Under the pieces are notes generated by a model, which had not been told where the DNA came from, made no database searches, and saw only the letters and a list, made by a program, of their open reading frames with translations. Position numbers and translations under genes: made by a program. A stretch of 64,000 nucleotides of DNA from Sphingobacteriales bacterium (GTDB lineage Bacteria; Bacteroidota; Bacteroidia; Chitinophagales; UBA2359): NCBI GenBank assembly GCA_016711285.1, contig JADJTG010000012.1:1-64000 (forward strand). Reading direction: 5' to 3'. Shown in pieces: positions 10,025 through 18,901 of the stretch; the stretch's first letter is position 1; each line of letters begins with the position of its first letter.

Positions 10025-11255
10025 CTACTTCTCCAAAATTGCGTTGCTTTGGCGGGCGGCTTTGAGTGCAGGATACAGCGATGCCGCTATCGCAATGACG
10101 ACCAAAGTGGCAAATACCAACACAAAATCGCCGAGCCGCAAACTCACAGGATAGGCATCTACGAGAAAATTGTCGCCGCCTATTTTGATAAATCCAAAAC
10201 GCTGCTGCGCCACGCACAATATCCACGCCATAAGCATACCCAATAAGCCGCCACTCAAACACAACAAAAAACCTTCTGCCAGAAAAATATTGCGTATAAG
10301 CGTTAAAGTGCTGCCCATCGCCCGCAAAATACCTACATCTTTTTTCTTTTCTATTGCCAGCATAGACAGCGAGCCGATAATGTTAAAAGATGCCAATATC
10401 AAAATAAGTGTGAGAATAAAATACACTGCCCATTTTTCGGTTTGCATCACTTTATACAAAAATTCATCTTGCTGATAGCGGTTTTTTACTACAAAATCAT
10501 CGCCCAACACCGCCTGAATAGCAGCTTGTACTTGGTCGCTGTTGGCATTATCCTGCAAAGCTATTTCCAAAAAACTCGTCTCTTCTCCATTATATTGCAT
10601 CAAATCGCGGGCAAAGGAAATGGGCACAAATACATATTTGCGGTCAAATTCTTCCTGTACGCTAAACACACCTGCCGGCATAATGCTGCGCACATTGAAC
10701 ACATTGTCGGGATTGACGGCGGCTTTGGCTCCGCGCTTGGGCATAAACACTTGCAGTCGCTCAAAAGGGTTGTTGAGTTCTACGCCCAATTCGTACTCAA
10801 TGCCCCAGCCCAATACGGCAAATTGCGCGCTGTCGTATTGCAAAACAAAATCACCGGCTCGCATAGAAGTATCCACACCCGACACCGCCTCAAAATGAGC
10901 ATCAACTCCTTTGATGGTGGCAACACTGCGCCGCTCACCGTATTTTAATATCGCCAACTCCTCCAGCGTATGCGACACCGCCGCCACACCTTCTATGTTT
11001 TTGAGAGCATTGATGCGCTCCGGCGGCAATACAAATACTTTTCCGGTGCGGCTGCTCGCTTTGATGTCCCGGATTAAAGGTGGCGTATAATTGCACCACC
11101 AAATCCTCAAAACCGTTGAACGCCGACAATACCAATATCAATGCCATAGCACCGATGCACATACCCGCCAGCGAAATTCCGGCGATGATATTAATGGCAT
11201 TGGTGGATTTTTTGGCAATAAGATACCGCTTTGCTATTTTAAATGCTAATTTCAA
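10025..11255 (-). pseudogene. LolC/LolE-type ABC transporter permease, single frameshift
   Basis: Two overlapping frames join into one protein of about 409 residues: an N-terminal membrane helix (INIIAGISLAGMCIGAMALI), a MacB-like periplasmic domain, then three membrane helices with the FtsX-type C-terminal domain (KKKDVGILRAMGST). This family forms the inner-membrane part of lipoprotein-release ABC transporters; a partner ATPase is not in the window. The break is at 11068-11070, where GGG on the coding strand should be GG, shifting the frame after ATFNP. The start is TTG at 11255, whose last two bases overlap the TGA of rbfA (TTGA), implying translational coupling. The rest is intact, so a sequencing error is likely. 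Confidence 0.85.
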
Positions 11256-11638
11256 GATTCCTTATCGGCATTGTCGCCGCCCGAATGGGGAGTTTTGTTA
11301 AGGTCTTCAAATAATTTTTCCAAACGAAATACTTCGTCCAAAGAATGGTCAGAGAAAAACTCCAATTCGGGAATACGGCGTACTTTGTTGCGTATTTTTA
11401 TACCCACGGCGTGCCGCAAAGCAGAGCGTTGGCGATTAATATGAACAAAAATAGCACTGTTGTTGTCGCTGTTGAAAACGCTCAGATACACCCGTGCAAT
11501 GAGCAAATCGGCTGTAACACGCACCCCACTGATGCTCACCAAAGCTCTGCCGTATAGATTAAATCCTTCTTTCTGAAAAACTTCGCTCAGTGCCTGCTGC
11601 ACTAATTTTGCTACCTGCTGTTGTCTGATAGTGTCCAT
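11252..11638 (-). CDS. rbfA: 30S ribosome-binding factor A
   Basis: 128 residues. RbfA assists 16S rRNA 5'-end maturation and cold-adapted 30S assembly. The KH-like fold is recognisable from the N-terminal RQQQVAKLVQQALSEVF helix, the VSISGVRVTADLLIARVYLSV strand region and the RIPELEFFSDHSLDEVFRLE segment, which matches the family signature ending in a helix. The acidic, low-complexity tail (HSGGDNADKES) is short. It is the first gene of a two-gene unit with the LolE-like permease downstream, overlapping by TTGA. Confidence 0.9.
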   Translation of the reverse strand: MDTIRQQQVAKLVQQALSEVFQKEGFNLYGRALVSISGVRVTADLLIARVYLSVFNSDNNSAIFVHINRQRSALRHAVGIKIRNKVRRIPELEFFSDHSLDEVFRLEKLFEDLNKTPHSGGDNADKES

Positions 11639-11701
11639 ACCTTTGATTAAATGATATTTTTTTTCTTAACAATAAAGAGTGAAGCGGAAAAGTTGCAAAA
11701 A

Positions 11702-12400
11702 TCATAAATTCAACGAAAAAAACGCTTCTACAATATGGTCTATTTCGCATTTTTCTTTGTCGTCTTTCCTAAAATCATTTTGATACATATAGCGCAAGCG
11801 ACAATCCCATTGTTTGCTTAATTTCATGCTAAGGCTGCCCCAGCCGCGATAGCGATATATCTTTTGAAATTTACGGTCTAAAGCATAAAAAACTTCGCCG
11901 CCGATATTCGGTGTCAGTCGGGGGTGTCGTTCATAATCTATATTCGTGTTGAGCCGCAAACTTTGTTCAATGTCGTTTTTGGAGGGGTCGCTGATAAAAT
12001 CGCGCTGATAACGCAAGCGGTGCTGCACTTGCCAGTGTTTGTTGATTTTCCAACCTTTGCCAATGCCTACGCCTACTCGCTGACTGTGCTTGAGGCTGCT
12101 GCGATATACATAGCGATAGGAGGCATCTAACCGCCACGTTTTGGTGAGTTTGTAGCGAAAGGCGGGTTCTATATACACCGACTGAAAATGGGTAGCGGTA
12201 TCGCTGAAACGGGCTTCTATTTCGGTATTAAAACGCCATTTTTTGTTAAAGTTGTAATTAATTTCACCGCCCGCCCACAAAGAGCCGTCTCGCTCCTGCG
12301 CCATCAATGTATTGCTGCTGCACCAAAACAGCACAAAGAACAACAGAACACCGTATTTTAGGTAGGTATCCGTTTTTTTGATAAATGCTTTTATGTTCAA
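11702..12400 (-). CDS. DUF2490 outer-membrane-like protein
   Basis: 232 residues with an N-terminal signal peptide ending near ANTLMAQ-like residues 30-35, then amphipathic strands rich in W, R and Y (WRFNTEIEARF, WRLDASYRYVYRSS, GWKINKHWQVQHRLRYQRDF). It ends in a strand with terminal Phe-Phe-Ser-Leu-Asn-Leu, as in beta-barrel proteins. This matches DUF2490, a Bacteroidota family of small predicted outer-membrane barrels without an established role. It is followed 63 bases later by rbfA on the same strand. Confidence 0.82.
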   Translation of the reverse strand: MNIKAFIKKTDTYLKYGVLLFFVLFWCSSNTLMAQERDGSLWAGGEINYNFNKKWRFNTEIEARFSDTATHFQSVYIEPAFRYKLTKTWRLDASYRYVYRSSLKHSQRVGVGIGKGWKINKHWQVQHRLRYQRDFISDPSKNDIEQSLRLNTNIDYERHPRLTPNIGGEVFYALDRKFQKIYRYRGWGSLSMKLSKQWDCRLRYMYQNDFRKDDKEKCEIDHIVEAFFSLNL

Positions 12401-12724
12401 CTCGCGCTTTCTTTAATAAGAATTGTAAAATAAATTGCAATAAATTGTTTGTATTCGGTTGGTTGCGGCAACTGTGAAAATACCATATTTTTTTATCAAA
12501 AACAGCCGATGTTGCAAAAGTATTGTTTTTAAATGTGACGACCTAATTTAGCCCGCATCATTCCAGCGACAAACCTCGCTTTTTGTTCTATAAGGTATGG
12601 TTTGTGTTTTTTTGTATTATACAACAGCATTACTTCTTTATTTTTCATTTAAAATGGTAAGATTTTTGTTGAATAAACGTTTTAGTTTTGCACAATTAAA
12701 TTTTTTATACTGCTTTATTATACC
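12401..12724. promoter_or_regulatory. divergent intergenic region with -7 boxes on both strands
   Basis: On the minus strand, TACTTTTG (12522-12515) could serve the DUF2490 gene. On the plus strand, TAGTTTTG (12683-12690), with TTTG at 12665-12668, could serve the secreted protein at 12725. No gene or RNA is visible in the remaining AT-rich sequence. Confidence 0.45.
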
Positions 12725-14221
12725 ATGAACATAAATTTCCTTTTTCGTAATACGCTCTTGCTTTGGGCAATATTTTTGGCAAGTACCGCAGGTGTATCTG
12801 CTCAAACCAATTGTTTGGATAATTTCAGTGCCATCGCTTCTGCTTGCAGCGAAAACGGTACTTTTGATGTAAATATAGATATGAGCTACGATGCCGCCGC
12901 CGTCAGTGATTCTTTTGTATTGAGCGGCAACGGCACTGTATATGGAACTTACGCTTATGCGACTTTACCTGTTCAAATTAATGATTTGGTAGGCGACGGT
13001 GTCACGATTTATAGTTTTTCGGCACAAGACCTTGCCAATGATACCTGCACGGCAAGTGCAGAAATAGGTGTTGTATTTTGCCCTATTACGGCTTGCCAAT
13101 ACAACACCGCGAGCGTGACGGCGAGTGCTTGTAATTTATTCGGAGAATATTCGGCAACCCTGTTTTTTACGGTACAAAATCCGGGCAACAGTGGCAAGTT
13201 TGAACTGCTGCTCAACGGTGTTTCCAAAGGCACTTTCTTCTACGCCGATTTGCCGATTACCATTAATAATTTGATAGGGGACGGTATCACCGACTACGAA
13301 TTTTTGGTACAGGATACCGACAAACCCGACTGCAACGAAACTCTTACACTCGAAGCCGTCAATTGCGGAAACTGCCTCATACAAAATATGTCTGTTACGC
13401 CGCAGCCTTGCGCTCCTGACGGAACATTTTCGGCAGTGCTCAATTTTACAGCCGTCAATCCGGCGGGCGATACATTTCAGTTGCTCAATGGAGTTACCCA
13501 AACCAGCACCGTACACTCCTACAACGATTTGCCGCTCACCATTAGCGGTTTGCAGGGCGACGGCACTACGGTATATGGTTTTCAGGTGCAGGATATTGGC
13601 AGCAGCAGTTGTTTCAGTTATATTAGTTTGGAAACGGTATTGTGCGAAGAAACAGCCTGCACCATCAGCAGCGTGAGTGCAGAAGCTACACCTTGTACGG
13701 AGCAGGGGTTTTTTAATGTGATTATTGACATAGAAGCCCAAAACAACGGAGCATCGTTTGTGGTGGTAGGAAACGGCAACAATTACGGCACTTACAACTA
13801 CGCCGATTTGCCGGTTTCTTTGGGTCCTTTTTTAGCCGATGGCGTAACCGATTACGAATTTGATATATTTGACAACGATAATATGACCCCGCCCTGCACC
13901 AACTACGCCGATGTGGGCATAATTGATTGTATTTCGGCACTGCCCGACTTGAGTGCGGGCGGTGTGCATTTGGAGTTGCCCACGCTCATAACAGCAGGCA
14001 CTATCCCCATTCGCATCGAAAGCCGGCAATATGTGCGGCAGGCGGTGTTGAGTATTTTTAATGTAAATGGTGCTGTATTGCAGTCGGAGACGCTGTCGCA
14101 TATAGCTCCTGATGCTCCTTATGTACACCAATTTACTGCTGCCGCTTTAGCAAGTGGTTTGTATATCGTACAATTAGAAGGTGATTTTAGCATTATTCAA
14201 ACTAAATTTGTAGTGTTGTAG
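12725..14221 (+). CDS. secreted four-repeat protein with T9SS type A sorting domain
   Basis: 498 residues. A signal peptide ends near residue 27 (ASTAGVSAQ). Four degenerate repeats of about 90-100 residues follow, each starting with an A/P-C-x(3)-G-x-F/Y pattern and containing YADLP/YNDLP, then GDG(V/I/T)T-Y-F, and ending with a Cys (VVFC, AVNC, TVLC, IIDC). The paired cysteines suggest one disulfide per repeat. The last 90 residues (LPTLITAGTIPIRIE, ASGLYIVQLEGDFSIIQTKF) are a sorting domain. The repeat family is not recognised; an Ig-like or fibronectin-like adhesin fold is inference. Confidence 0.87.
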   Translation: MNINFLFRNTLLLWAIFLASTAGVSAQTNCLDNFSAIASACSENGTFDVNIDMSYDAAAVSDSFVLSGNGTVYGTYAYATLPVQINDLVGDGVTIYSFSAQDLANDTCTASAEIGVVFCPITACQYNTASVTASACNLFGEYSATLFFTVQNPGNSGKFELLLNGVSKGTFFYADLPITINNLIGDGITDYEFLVQDTDKPDCNETLTLEAVNCGNCLIQNMSVTPQPCAPDGTFSAVLNFTAVNPAGDTFQLLNGVTQTSTVHSYNDLPLTISGLQGDGTTVYGFQVQDIGSSSCFSYISLETVLCEETACTISSVSAEATPCTEQGFFNVIIDIEAQNNGASFVVVGNGNNYGTYNYADLPVSLGPFLADGVTDYEFDIFDNDNMTPPCTNYADVGIIDCISALPDLSAGGVHLELPTLITAGTIPIRIESRQYVRQAVLSIFNVNGAVLQSETLSHIAPDAPYVHQFTAAALASGLYIVQLEGDFSIIQTKFVVL

Positions 14222-14252
14222 GATTTTTTTTAAAAAAAACAGCCCTGTCGTG

Positions 14253-14717
14253 ATGAATGATATTTATGCTTTTTCGCCACAATATTATAAATATTTTTTG
14301 CCCGATACCCTCTCTTGGTTCAATGACGAAGCCCCCGCCCTGTACAACTTGAACCACGAAGCGGTGCAGCAGTGCCGTTTGCTGATAGTGTTGGCGCAAA
14401 GCAAAGAAGATACCACTGTGGCGCAAACAGAAATGTTGAAAAAGATGAGTTCAGCCCTTAAAATAGAGGCACACGACACCGCCATTTTATACAAAACCGA
14501 TGCACAAAGCATTTCTTTTTATGCTTTACAACAACAGAGCAAATTCCAGTGCTTGGTAAGTATGGGGGCTGCGCCGCAACAATTCAATATTGCCGCCGAA
14601 TTGATACCTTATCATTTTTATGCCATAGCCAACAGCGGCATTATCATTACCGATGCTTTGCCCGCTTTACAAAAAGCCCTCTTGTGGGAAGCCTTAAAAA
14701 AATCTTTTGAGGTATAA
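14253..14717 (+). CDS. conserved-looking hypothetical protein
   Basis: 154 residues from ATG 14253 (a GTG at 14250 is also in frame). No signal peptide or membrane helix. A soluble alpha/beta composition: an N-terminal segment YYKYFLPDTLSWF, a hydrophobic strand CRLLIVLAQ and a C-terminal helix with KALLWEALKKSFEV. The K-x-LLW-x-x-L ending loosely resembles the C-terminus of DNA polymerase III psi-like (HolD) proteins, but this is too weak for a call. It follows the secreted protein by 31 bases and precedes nrdB by about 200. Confidence 0.6.
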   Translation: MNDIYAFSPQYYKYFLPDTLSWFNDEAPALYNLNHEAVQQCRLLIVLAQSKEDTTVAQTEMLKKMSSALKIEAHDTAILYKTDAQSISFYALQQQSKFQCLVSMGAAPQQFNIAAELIPYHFYAIANSGIIITDALPALQKALLWEALKKSFEV

Positions 14718-14830
14718 AAAAGTTTTACATTTTTTCCTTTTATAATCAGGTCTTTTATTGTCAGATTAACGTATTTTCAGGTATCAAAATCATTTAAATA
14801 CTTGATATTGTGTTGCTTGCAAATATTGCG

Positions 14831-14860
14831 TTATGCACATTATGTGGATAATTATTCACA
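14831..14860. promoter_or_regulatory. cluster of three DnaA-box sequences upstream of nrdB
   Basis: TTATGCACA at 14831-14839 (one mismatch to TTATCCACA), TGTGGATAA at 14843-14851 (perfect, reverse orientation) and TTATTCACA at 14852-14860 (one mismatch), all within 30 bases and ending 53 bases before the nrdB start. E. coli nrdAB is known to be controlled by DnaA through boxes upstream of its promoter; the same logic here is inference. A TATCTTAG sequence near 14880 could be a degenerate -7 element. Confidence 0.65.
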
Positions 14861-14913
14861 GGCAATAAGCTGAACGTGCTTATCTTAGCCATTGAATATA
14901 TGAAACACTAATT

Positions 14914-15894
14914 ATGTTACACTCACAACAAACAGAAGCCATTCTGTCGGAAGAAAAAAGCCGTTTTGTGCTGTTTCCTATACAATACGATGCCATTTGG
15001 AAAATGTACAAACAAGCGGTGGAGGTATTTTGGGTAGCCGAAGAAATTGACCTCAATCAAGACCTCAGCGACTGGGAAAAGCTATCGGAAGATGAACGGC
15101 ATTTTATCAAACATGTACTCGCTTTTTTTGCAGCCAGCGATGGTATCGTGAATGAGAATTTGGTGGTGAATTTTATGCAAGACGTAAAAATTCCCGAAGC
15201 GCGTTGTTTTTACGGTTTTCAAATTGCCATCGAAAACATTCACGCCGAAATGTACAGCCTGCTCATAGATACCTACATCAAAAATCCGCAAGAAAAAGAT
15301 TATTTATTCAATGCCCTGCAAAATTTGCCCTGTGTAGCTAAAAAAGGAAAATGGGCGTTGCACTGGATAGAGGAAGCACCGAGTTTTGCGCATCGTTTGG
15401 TGGCATTTGCTGCCGTAGAAGGCATTTTCTTTTCGGGTAGTTTTTGTTCTATTTTTTGGCTCAAAAGCAAAGGCTTAATGCCCGGTTTGGCTACAAGCAA
15501 TGAATTTATTAGCCGCGATGAGGGGCTGCACTGCGATTTTGCCTGTTTGCTGTATTCTATGTTGCAGGAAAAACTGCCTACTTCCGAAGTAGAGGCGATT
15601 ATCAAAGAAGCGGTTTTGTTTGAAAAAGAATTTGTAAGCGATGCCCTGCCGGTGTCGTTGATAGGTATGAACGCCGACCTGATGTGCCAATACATTGAGT
15701 TTATTGCCGACCGTCTGCTCATAGCTTTGGGACACCAAAAAGTATATCATACCGCTAATCCCTTTCCGTTTATGGATATGATTAATTTGACAGGAAAGAC
15801 AAATTTCTTTGAAAAACGCGTAAGCGAATACAAAAAAGCTAAAGTAGGCTCTAAACCCGAAGAGCAAGTATTTACTTTAGATGATGATTTTTAA
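14914..15894 (+). CDS. nrdB: class Ia ribonucleotide reductase beta subunit
   Basis: 326 residues, a full-length R2 subunit that houses the diiron-tyrosyl radical used by the alpha subunit to reduce ribonucleotides. Probable metal ligands are Asp76 (AASDGIV), Glu107 and His110 (AIENIHAEMY), Glu169 (AVEGIFF), Glu203 and His206 (RDEGLHCDF). The radical Tyr114 sits four residues after His110, as in the E. coli enzyme. The C-terminal VFTLDDDF tail is the usual docking peptide for the alpha subunit. nrdA is not adjacent on either side, so the subunits are encoded apart. Confidence 0.95.
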   Translation: MLHSQQTEAILSEEKSRFVLFPIQYDAIWKMYKQAVEVFWVAEEIDLNQDLSDWEKLSEDERHFIKHVLAFFAASDGIVNENLVVNFMQDVKIPEARCFYGFQIAIENIHAEMYSLLIDTYIKNPQEKDYLFNALQNLPCVAKKGKWALHWIEEAPSFAHRLVAFAAVEGIFFSGSFCSIFWLKSKGLMPGLATSNEFISRDEGLHCDFACLLYSMLQEKLPTSEVEAIIKEAVLFEKEFVSDALPVSLIGMNADLMCQYIEFIADRLLIALGHQKVYHTANPFPFMDMINLTGKTNFFEKRVSEYKKAKVGSKPEEQVFTLDDDF

Positions 15895-15922
15895 ACGCTA
15901 TTCAAATACATAAGAAAAGAGC

Positions 15923-15960
15923 AAACCCATACTGCCCTAAAAAGTAGTGTGGGTTTTTTT
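15923..15960 (+). terminator. rho-independent terminator of nrdB
   Basis: Bases 15923-15933 pair with 15946-15956 (11 pairs, one G-U) and are followed by a T-run; 29 bases after the nrdB stop. Confidence 0.85.
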
Positions 15961-16155
15961 CGTTTTATCCGTTACAGAAGAATTTATACCAAATAAATAT
16001 CTAAATGACACAGTGTGTAAAATCTTCTGTTTTGTAATGATGTGGCTGATATTATTGCTAATATAAGCCACTTTAAATGGAATTGAATTAGTAAAATAAC
16101 TATGCCAAATAGATATTTTAATGGTATTATTTATATTCTCTGTATCAAATATATT

Positions 16156-16258
16156 ATTCCCTTTTGATTGATAAAATCGCACAATTTATTAGTTATAAAA
16201 TATTGATTTTTAATTATTTGTAATAAAAAACAATACGAAATATCGTCATAAAAGGAAT
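16156..16258. mobile_element. MITE-like element, copy 1
   Basis: 103 bases bounded by ATTCCCTTTT and AAAAGGAAT, near-perfect terminal inverted repeats. The interior matches 23877-23969 almost exactly except for a 10-base insertion. No coding capacity. It lies in the 15895-16408 gap between convergent nrdB and groEL. The similarity may run about 25 bases further left. Confidence 0.6.
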
Positions 16259-16294
16259 CAGCAAAAATCTATTTTGATGTATTATGAAACAAAA

Positions 16295-16335
16295 AAGTCA
16301 AGCATCTGAAATACAAGATTTCAGATGCTTGACTT
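16295..16335 (-). terminator. rho-independent terminator of groESL
   Basis: Perfect 18-bp stem (16295-16312 with 16318-16335) with a 5-base loop. On the minus strand it is followed by a T-run, 75 bases after the groEL stop. Confidence 0.88.
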
Positions 16336-16408
16336 CATCAAACACGAGCAGTATTCATTTTATTTTTTTACAAAAAAAATGAAAAATGTCCCGCCTGATT
16401 TTAAAAAA

Positions 16409-18037
16409 TTACATCATATCCATTCCGCCGCCGGGCATCGGTGGCATACCTTTTTCTTCTTTCGGTTTTTCTACAATAACAGCTTCGGTGGTAAGCAACA
16501 TACTGGCAATAGAAGCGGCATTTTCCAAAGCGATGCGTGTTACTTTGGTGGGGTCAATAACACCAGCTTTTAGTAAGTCTTCGTATTGTTCGGTGCGGGC
16601 ATTGAAACCGAAGTTCTTTTTGCCTTCTTTTACTTTATTCACTATCACCGAACCTTCCAAACCTGCATTGGCAGTAATTACGCGCAACGGCTCTTCGATG
16701 GCGCGTTTTACGATTTCAACTCCGGTTTGTTCGTCATCATTGTCGCCTTTTAATGTCAATAATGCTTCTTGCGCACGGATAAGAGCTACACCTCCGCCCG
16801 GCACAATGCCTTCTTCTACGGCGGCGCGGGTAGCGTGCAAAGCATCATCTACGCGGTCTTTTTTCTCTTTCATTTCTACTTCGCTGGGCGCACCTACATA
16901 CAACACAGCTACACCGCCTGCCAATTTTGCCAAACGCTCCTGTAGTTTTTCGCGGTCGTAGTCGCTGGTCGTATTCTCTATTTGCGCTTTGATTTGATTT
17001 ACACGCGCTTTGATGTCGTTTTTGCTGCCTTTACCATTTACGATGGTGGTGTTGTCTTTGTCAATGCTCACTTTTTCAGCCTGACCGAGCATATCTACAC
17101 GAGCTTGGTCTAATTTGAAGCCGCGCTCTTCGGAAATGAGTTGTCCGCCTGTCAAAATGGCAATATCTTCGAGCATCGCTTTGCGGCGGTCGCCAAAGCC
17201 CGGAGCTTTTACGGCAGCAATGCGCAAAGTGCCGCGCAATTTGTTCACTACCAAAGTAGCTAAGGCTTCGCCGTCCACATCTTCTGCAATAATCAACAAG
17301 GGACGACCCGTTTGTACCGACTGCTCCAACACCGGCAACAATTCTTTCATGTTGCTGATTTTTTTGTCGTAAATCAAAATAAGCGGACTTTCCAACTCGG
17401 CTTCCATCGTGTCGGGGTTGGTTACAAAATAAGGCGACAAATAGCCCCTGTCGAATTGCATACCTTCCACCACTTCTACATAAGTATCGGTGCTTTTGGA
17501 TTCTTCTACGGTAATTACGCCTTCTTTGCCCACTCTTGCCATGGCATCGGCGATTAATTTGCCCACAGCGGCATCGTTGTTGGCAGATACAGTTGCTACT
17601 TGTTCAATTTTGGTATTGTCGGTATCTACCTTCACGCTGATGCTTTTGAGGTTTTCCACTACCGCTCTTACCGCTTTATCTATACCGCGTTTCAAATCCA
17701 TCGGATTAGCACCGGCAGCCAATGATTTCAAACCGGCACTGATAATGGCTTGCGACAATACGGTGGCAGTAGTAGTACCGTCACCAGCGGCATCGTTGGT
17801 TTTGCTGGCTACTTCTTTCACCATTTGTGCCCCTAAGTTTTCTATAGGGTCTTCGAGTTCTATTTCTTTGGCTACGGTCACACCGTCTTTGGTGATGGCG
17901 GGTGCGCCGAATTTTTTCTCAATCACTACATTTCTGCCTTTAGGACCCAAGGTCACTTTCACGGCATCAGCTAAGGCATCAACGCCTTTTTTCAATTTCT
18001 CACGCGCTTCTACCTCGTATTTAATGATTTTTGCCAT
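16409..18037 (-). CDS. groEL: chaperonin GroEL (60 kDa)
   Basis: 542 residues, full length. It forms the double-heptamer folding cage with GroES. The ATP-binding loops TLGPKGRNV and GDGTTTATVL, the Asp in NDAAGDG, apical-domain residues (LSPYFVTN, ISEERGF) and the C-terminal Gly-Met tail (GMPPMPGGGMDMM) are all visible. The apical and equatorial domains are intact. It lies 136 bases downstream of groES on the same strand and ends at a strong terminator, so the two form the classical groESL operon. Confidence 0.98.
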   Translation of the reverse strand: MAKIIKYEVEAREKLKKGVDALADAVKVTLGPKGRNVVIEKKFGAPAITKDGVTVAKEIELEDPIENLGAQMVKEVASKTNDAAGDGTTTATVLSQAIISAGLKSLAAGANPMDLKRGIDKAVRAVVENLKSISVKVDTDNTKIEQVATVSANNDAAVGKLIADAMARVGKEGVITVEESKSTDTYVEVVEGMQFDRGYLSPYFVTNPDTMEAELESPLILIYDKKISNMKELLPVLEQSVQTGRPLLIIAEDVDGEALATLVVNKLRGTLRIAAVKAPGFGDRRKAMLEDIAILTGGQLISEERGFKLDQARVDMLGQAEKVSIDKDNTTIVNGKGSKNDIKARVNQIKAQIENTTSDYDREKLQERLAKLAGGVAVLYVGAPSEVEMKEKKDRVDDALHATRAAVEEGIVPGGGVALIRAQEALLTLKGDNDDEQTGVEIVKRAIEEPLRVITANAGLEGSVIVNKVKEGKKNFGFNARTEQYEDLLKAGVIDPTKVTRIALENAASIASMLLTTEAVIVEKPKEEKGMPPMPGGGMDMM

Positions 18038-18173
18038 AATAAAATGTGTCGTTCAATATTTTTTGAAATGATTAAATAAAAAAAAGAAAAAAATAAGCGA
18101 AAGCACTGCTCTCAAAAAAAAAAGAGCCATCCGCCTATTGCAAAGGCTTTAAAAAAGGAAAAATGAATAAAAT

Positions 18174-18461
18174 TTAAACAATGGCTAAAATGTCGCTTTC
18201 GCGCATGATGAGATAATCTTTGCCATCGATTTGAATTTCAGTGCCGGCGTATTTGCCATACAACACGGTGTCGCCTACTTTTACGGTCATCGGCTCATCT
18301 TTTTTGCCTTTACCGGCGGCTACTACGGTGCCTTTGGAGGGTTTTTCTTTGGCAGTATCGGGAATAATGATACCGCCGGCAGTGGTGGTTTGTGCTTCTG
18401 CGGCTTCTACGACTACGCGGTCAGCCAAAGGTGTAATACTTAACTTTGTTGTTTTTGCCAT
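18174..18461 (-). CDS. groES: co-chaperonin GroES (10 kDa)
   Basis: 95 residues, the normal size. It caps the GroEL ring. Conserved PLADRVVVE start, mobile-loop region with AGGIIIPDTAKEKPS (the Ile-Ile-Ile contact to GroEL), GDTVLYGKYAGTEI and the terminal ESDILAIV are present. It is first in the operon with groEL. No CIRCE-type inverted repeat (TTAGCACTC pairs) is visible upstream, so regulation by HrcA is not supported; the upstream region carries other repeats (18538-18709). Confidence 0.97.
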   Translation of the reverse strand: MAKTTKLSITPLADRVVVEAAEAQTTTAGGIIIPDTAKEKPSKGTVVAAGKGKKDEPMTVKVGDTVLYGKYAGTEIQIDGKDYLIMRESDILAIV

Positions 18462-18537
18462 AAAATTAAAACGTTTGTATATAGGTTTAGTTTATATAAT
18501 ATAAATACTGAAATAAGCAAAATTCAATGTAATATCA

Positions 18538-18579
18538 TCATCAAGAGTCGTATATCTTATTTCATAAGACACTTGATGA
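18538..18579. promoter_or_regulatory. imperfect inverted repeat upstream of groES
   Basis: TCATCAAG (18538-18545) pairs with CTTGATGA (18572-18579); GTC and GAC extend the stem after an A-A mismatch. It lies 77 bases before groES in the groES/S41 divergent gap. Candidate operator or leader hairpin; no known family. Confidence 0.35.
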
Positions 18580-18638
18580 ATAAAATTTTTCTTTTCTATA
18601 TTAAACCTTCGTCATAATATGTGCCAAGTGGTGTTTTG

Positions 18639-18709
18639 TGCCAAAATTACAGCAAATGACAAGGCTGTGTGTCAGTAAGCAACACAAGAAACTGCCAAAA
18701 TTGCAGCAA
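18639..18709. promoter_or_regulatory. repeated 17-bp motif plus -7 box in the groES/S41 gap
   Basis: TGCCAAAATTnCAGCAA occurs at 18639-18655 and 18693-18709 with one mismatch, 54 bases apart in the same orientation. The first copy contains TAATTTTG on the minus strand (18649-18642), a perfect -7 box facing groES. A plus-strand TATTTTTG at 18779-18786 may serve the S41 gene. The 18462-18901 gap holds no gene. Confidence 0.4.
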
Positions 18710-18901
18710 GCAGCGATAATAAGTGTTTGTTTTGCGCTTTGTCATAAAAAGCGTTGAAAAATTATGCTCCGAACTGTTTATTTTTGCGTGATGTCAAACA
18801 AAAATGCTTTTGTATCGTTTAAAAAAAGTAATTGTGTGTATTTTTTTTACACCCTGTAATTATATTTATCTTTACCTTTCCGCATCATACATAGTATATA
18901 C

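Noticed and set aside
14831..14860. DnaA boxes considered as a replication origin
   Set aside because: No dnaA or other origin genes nearby and only three boxes; promoter control of nrdB is the simpler reading.
15937..16182. 81-codon minus-strand frame after nrdB
   Set aside because: Runs across the nrdB terminator and into the MITE-like repeat; composition is that of AT-rich noncoding DNA.
16386..16961. 191-codon frame antisense to groEL
   Set aside because: Shadow of the very well conserved groEL frame.
18462..18901. CIRCE/HrcA operator searched for upstream of groES
   Set aside because: No TTAGCACTC-N9-GAGTGCTAA or close variant is visible.
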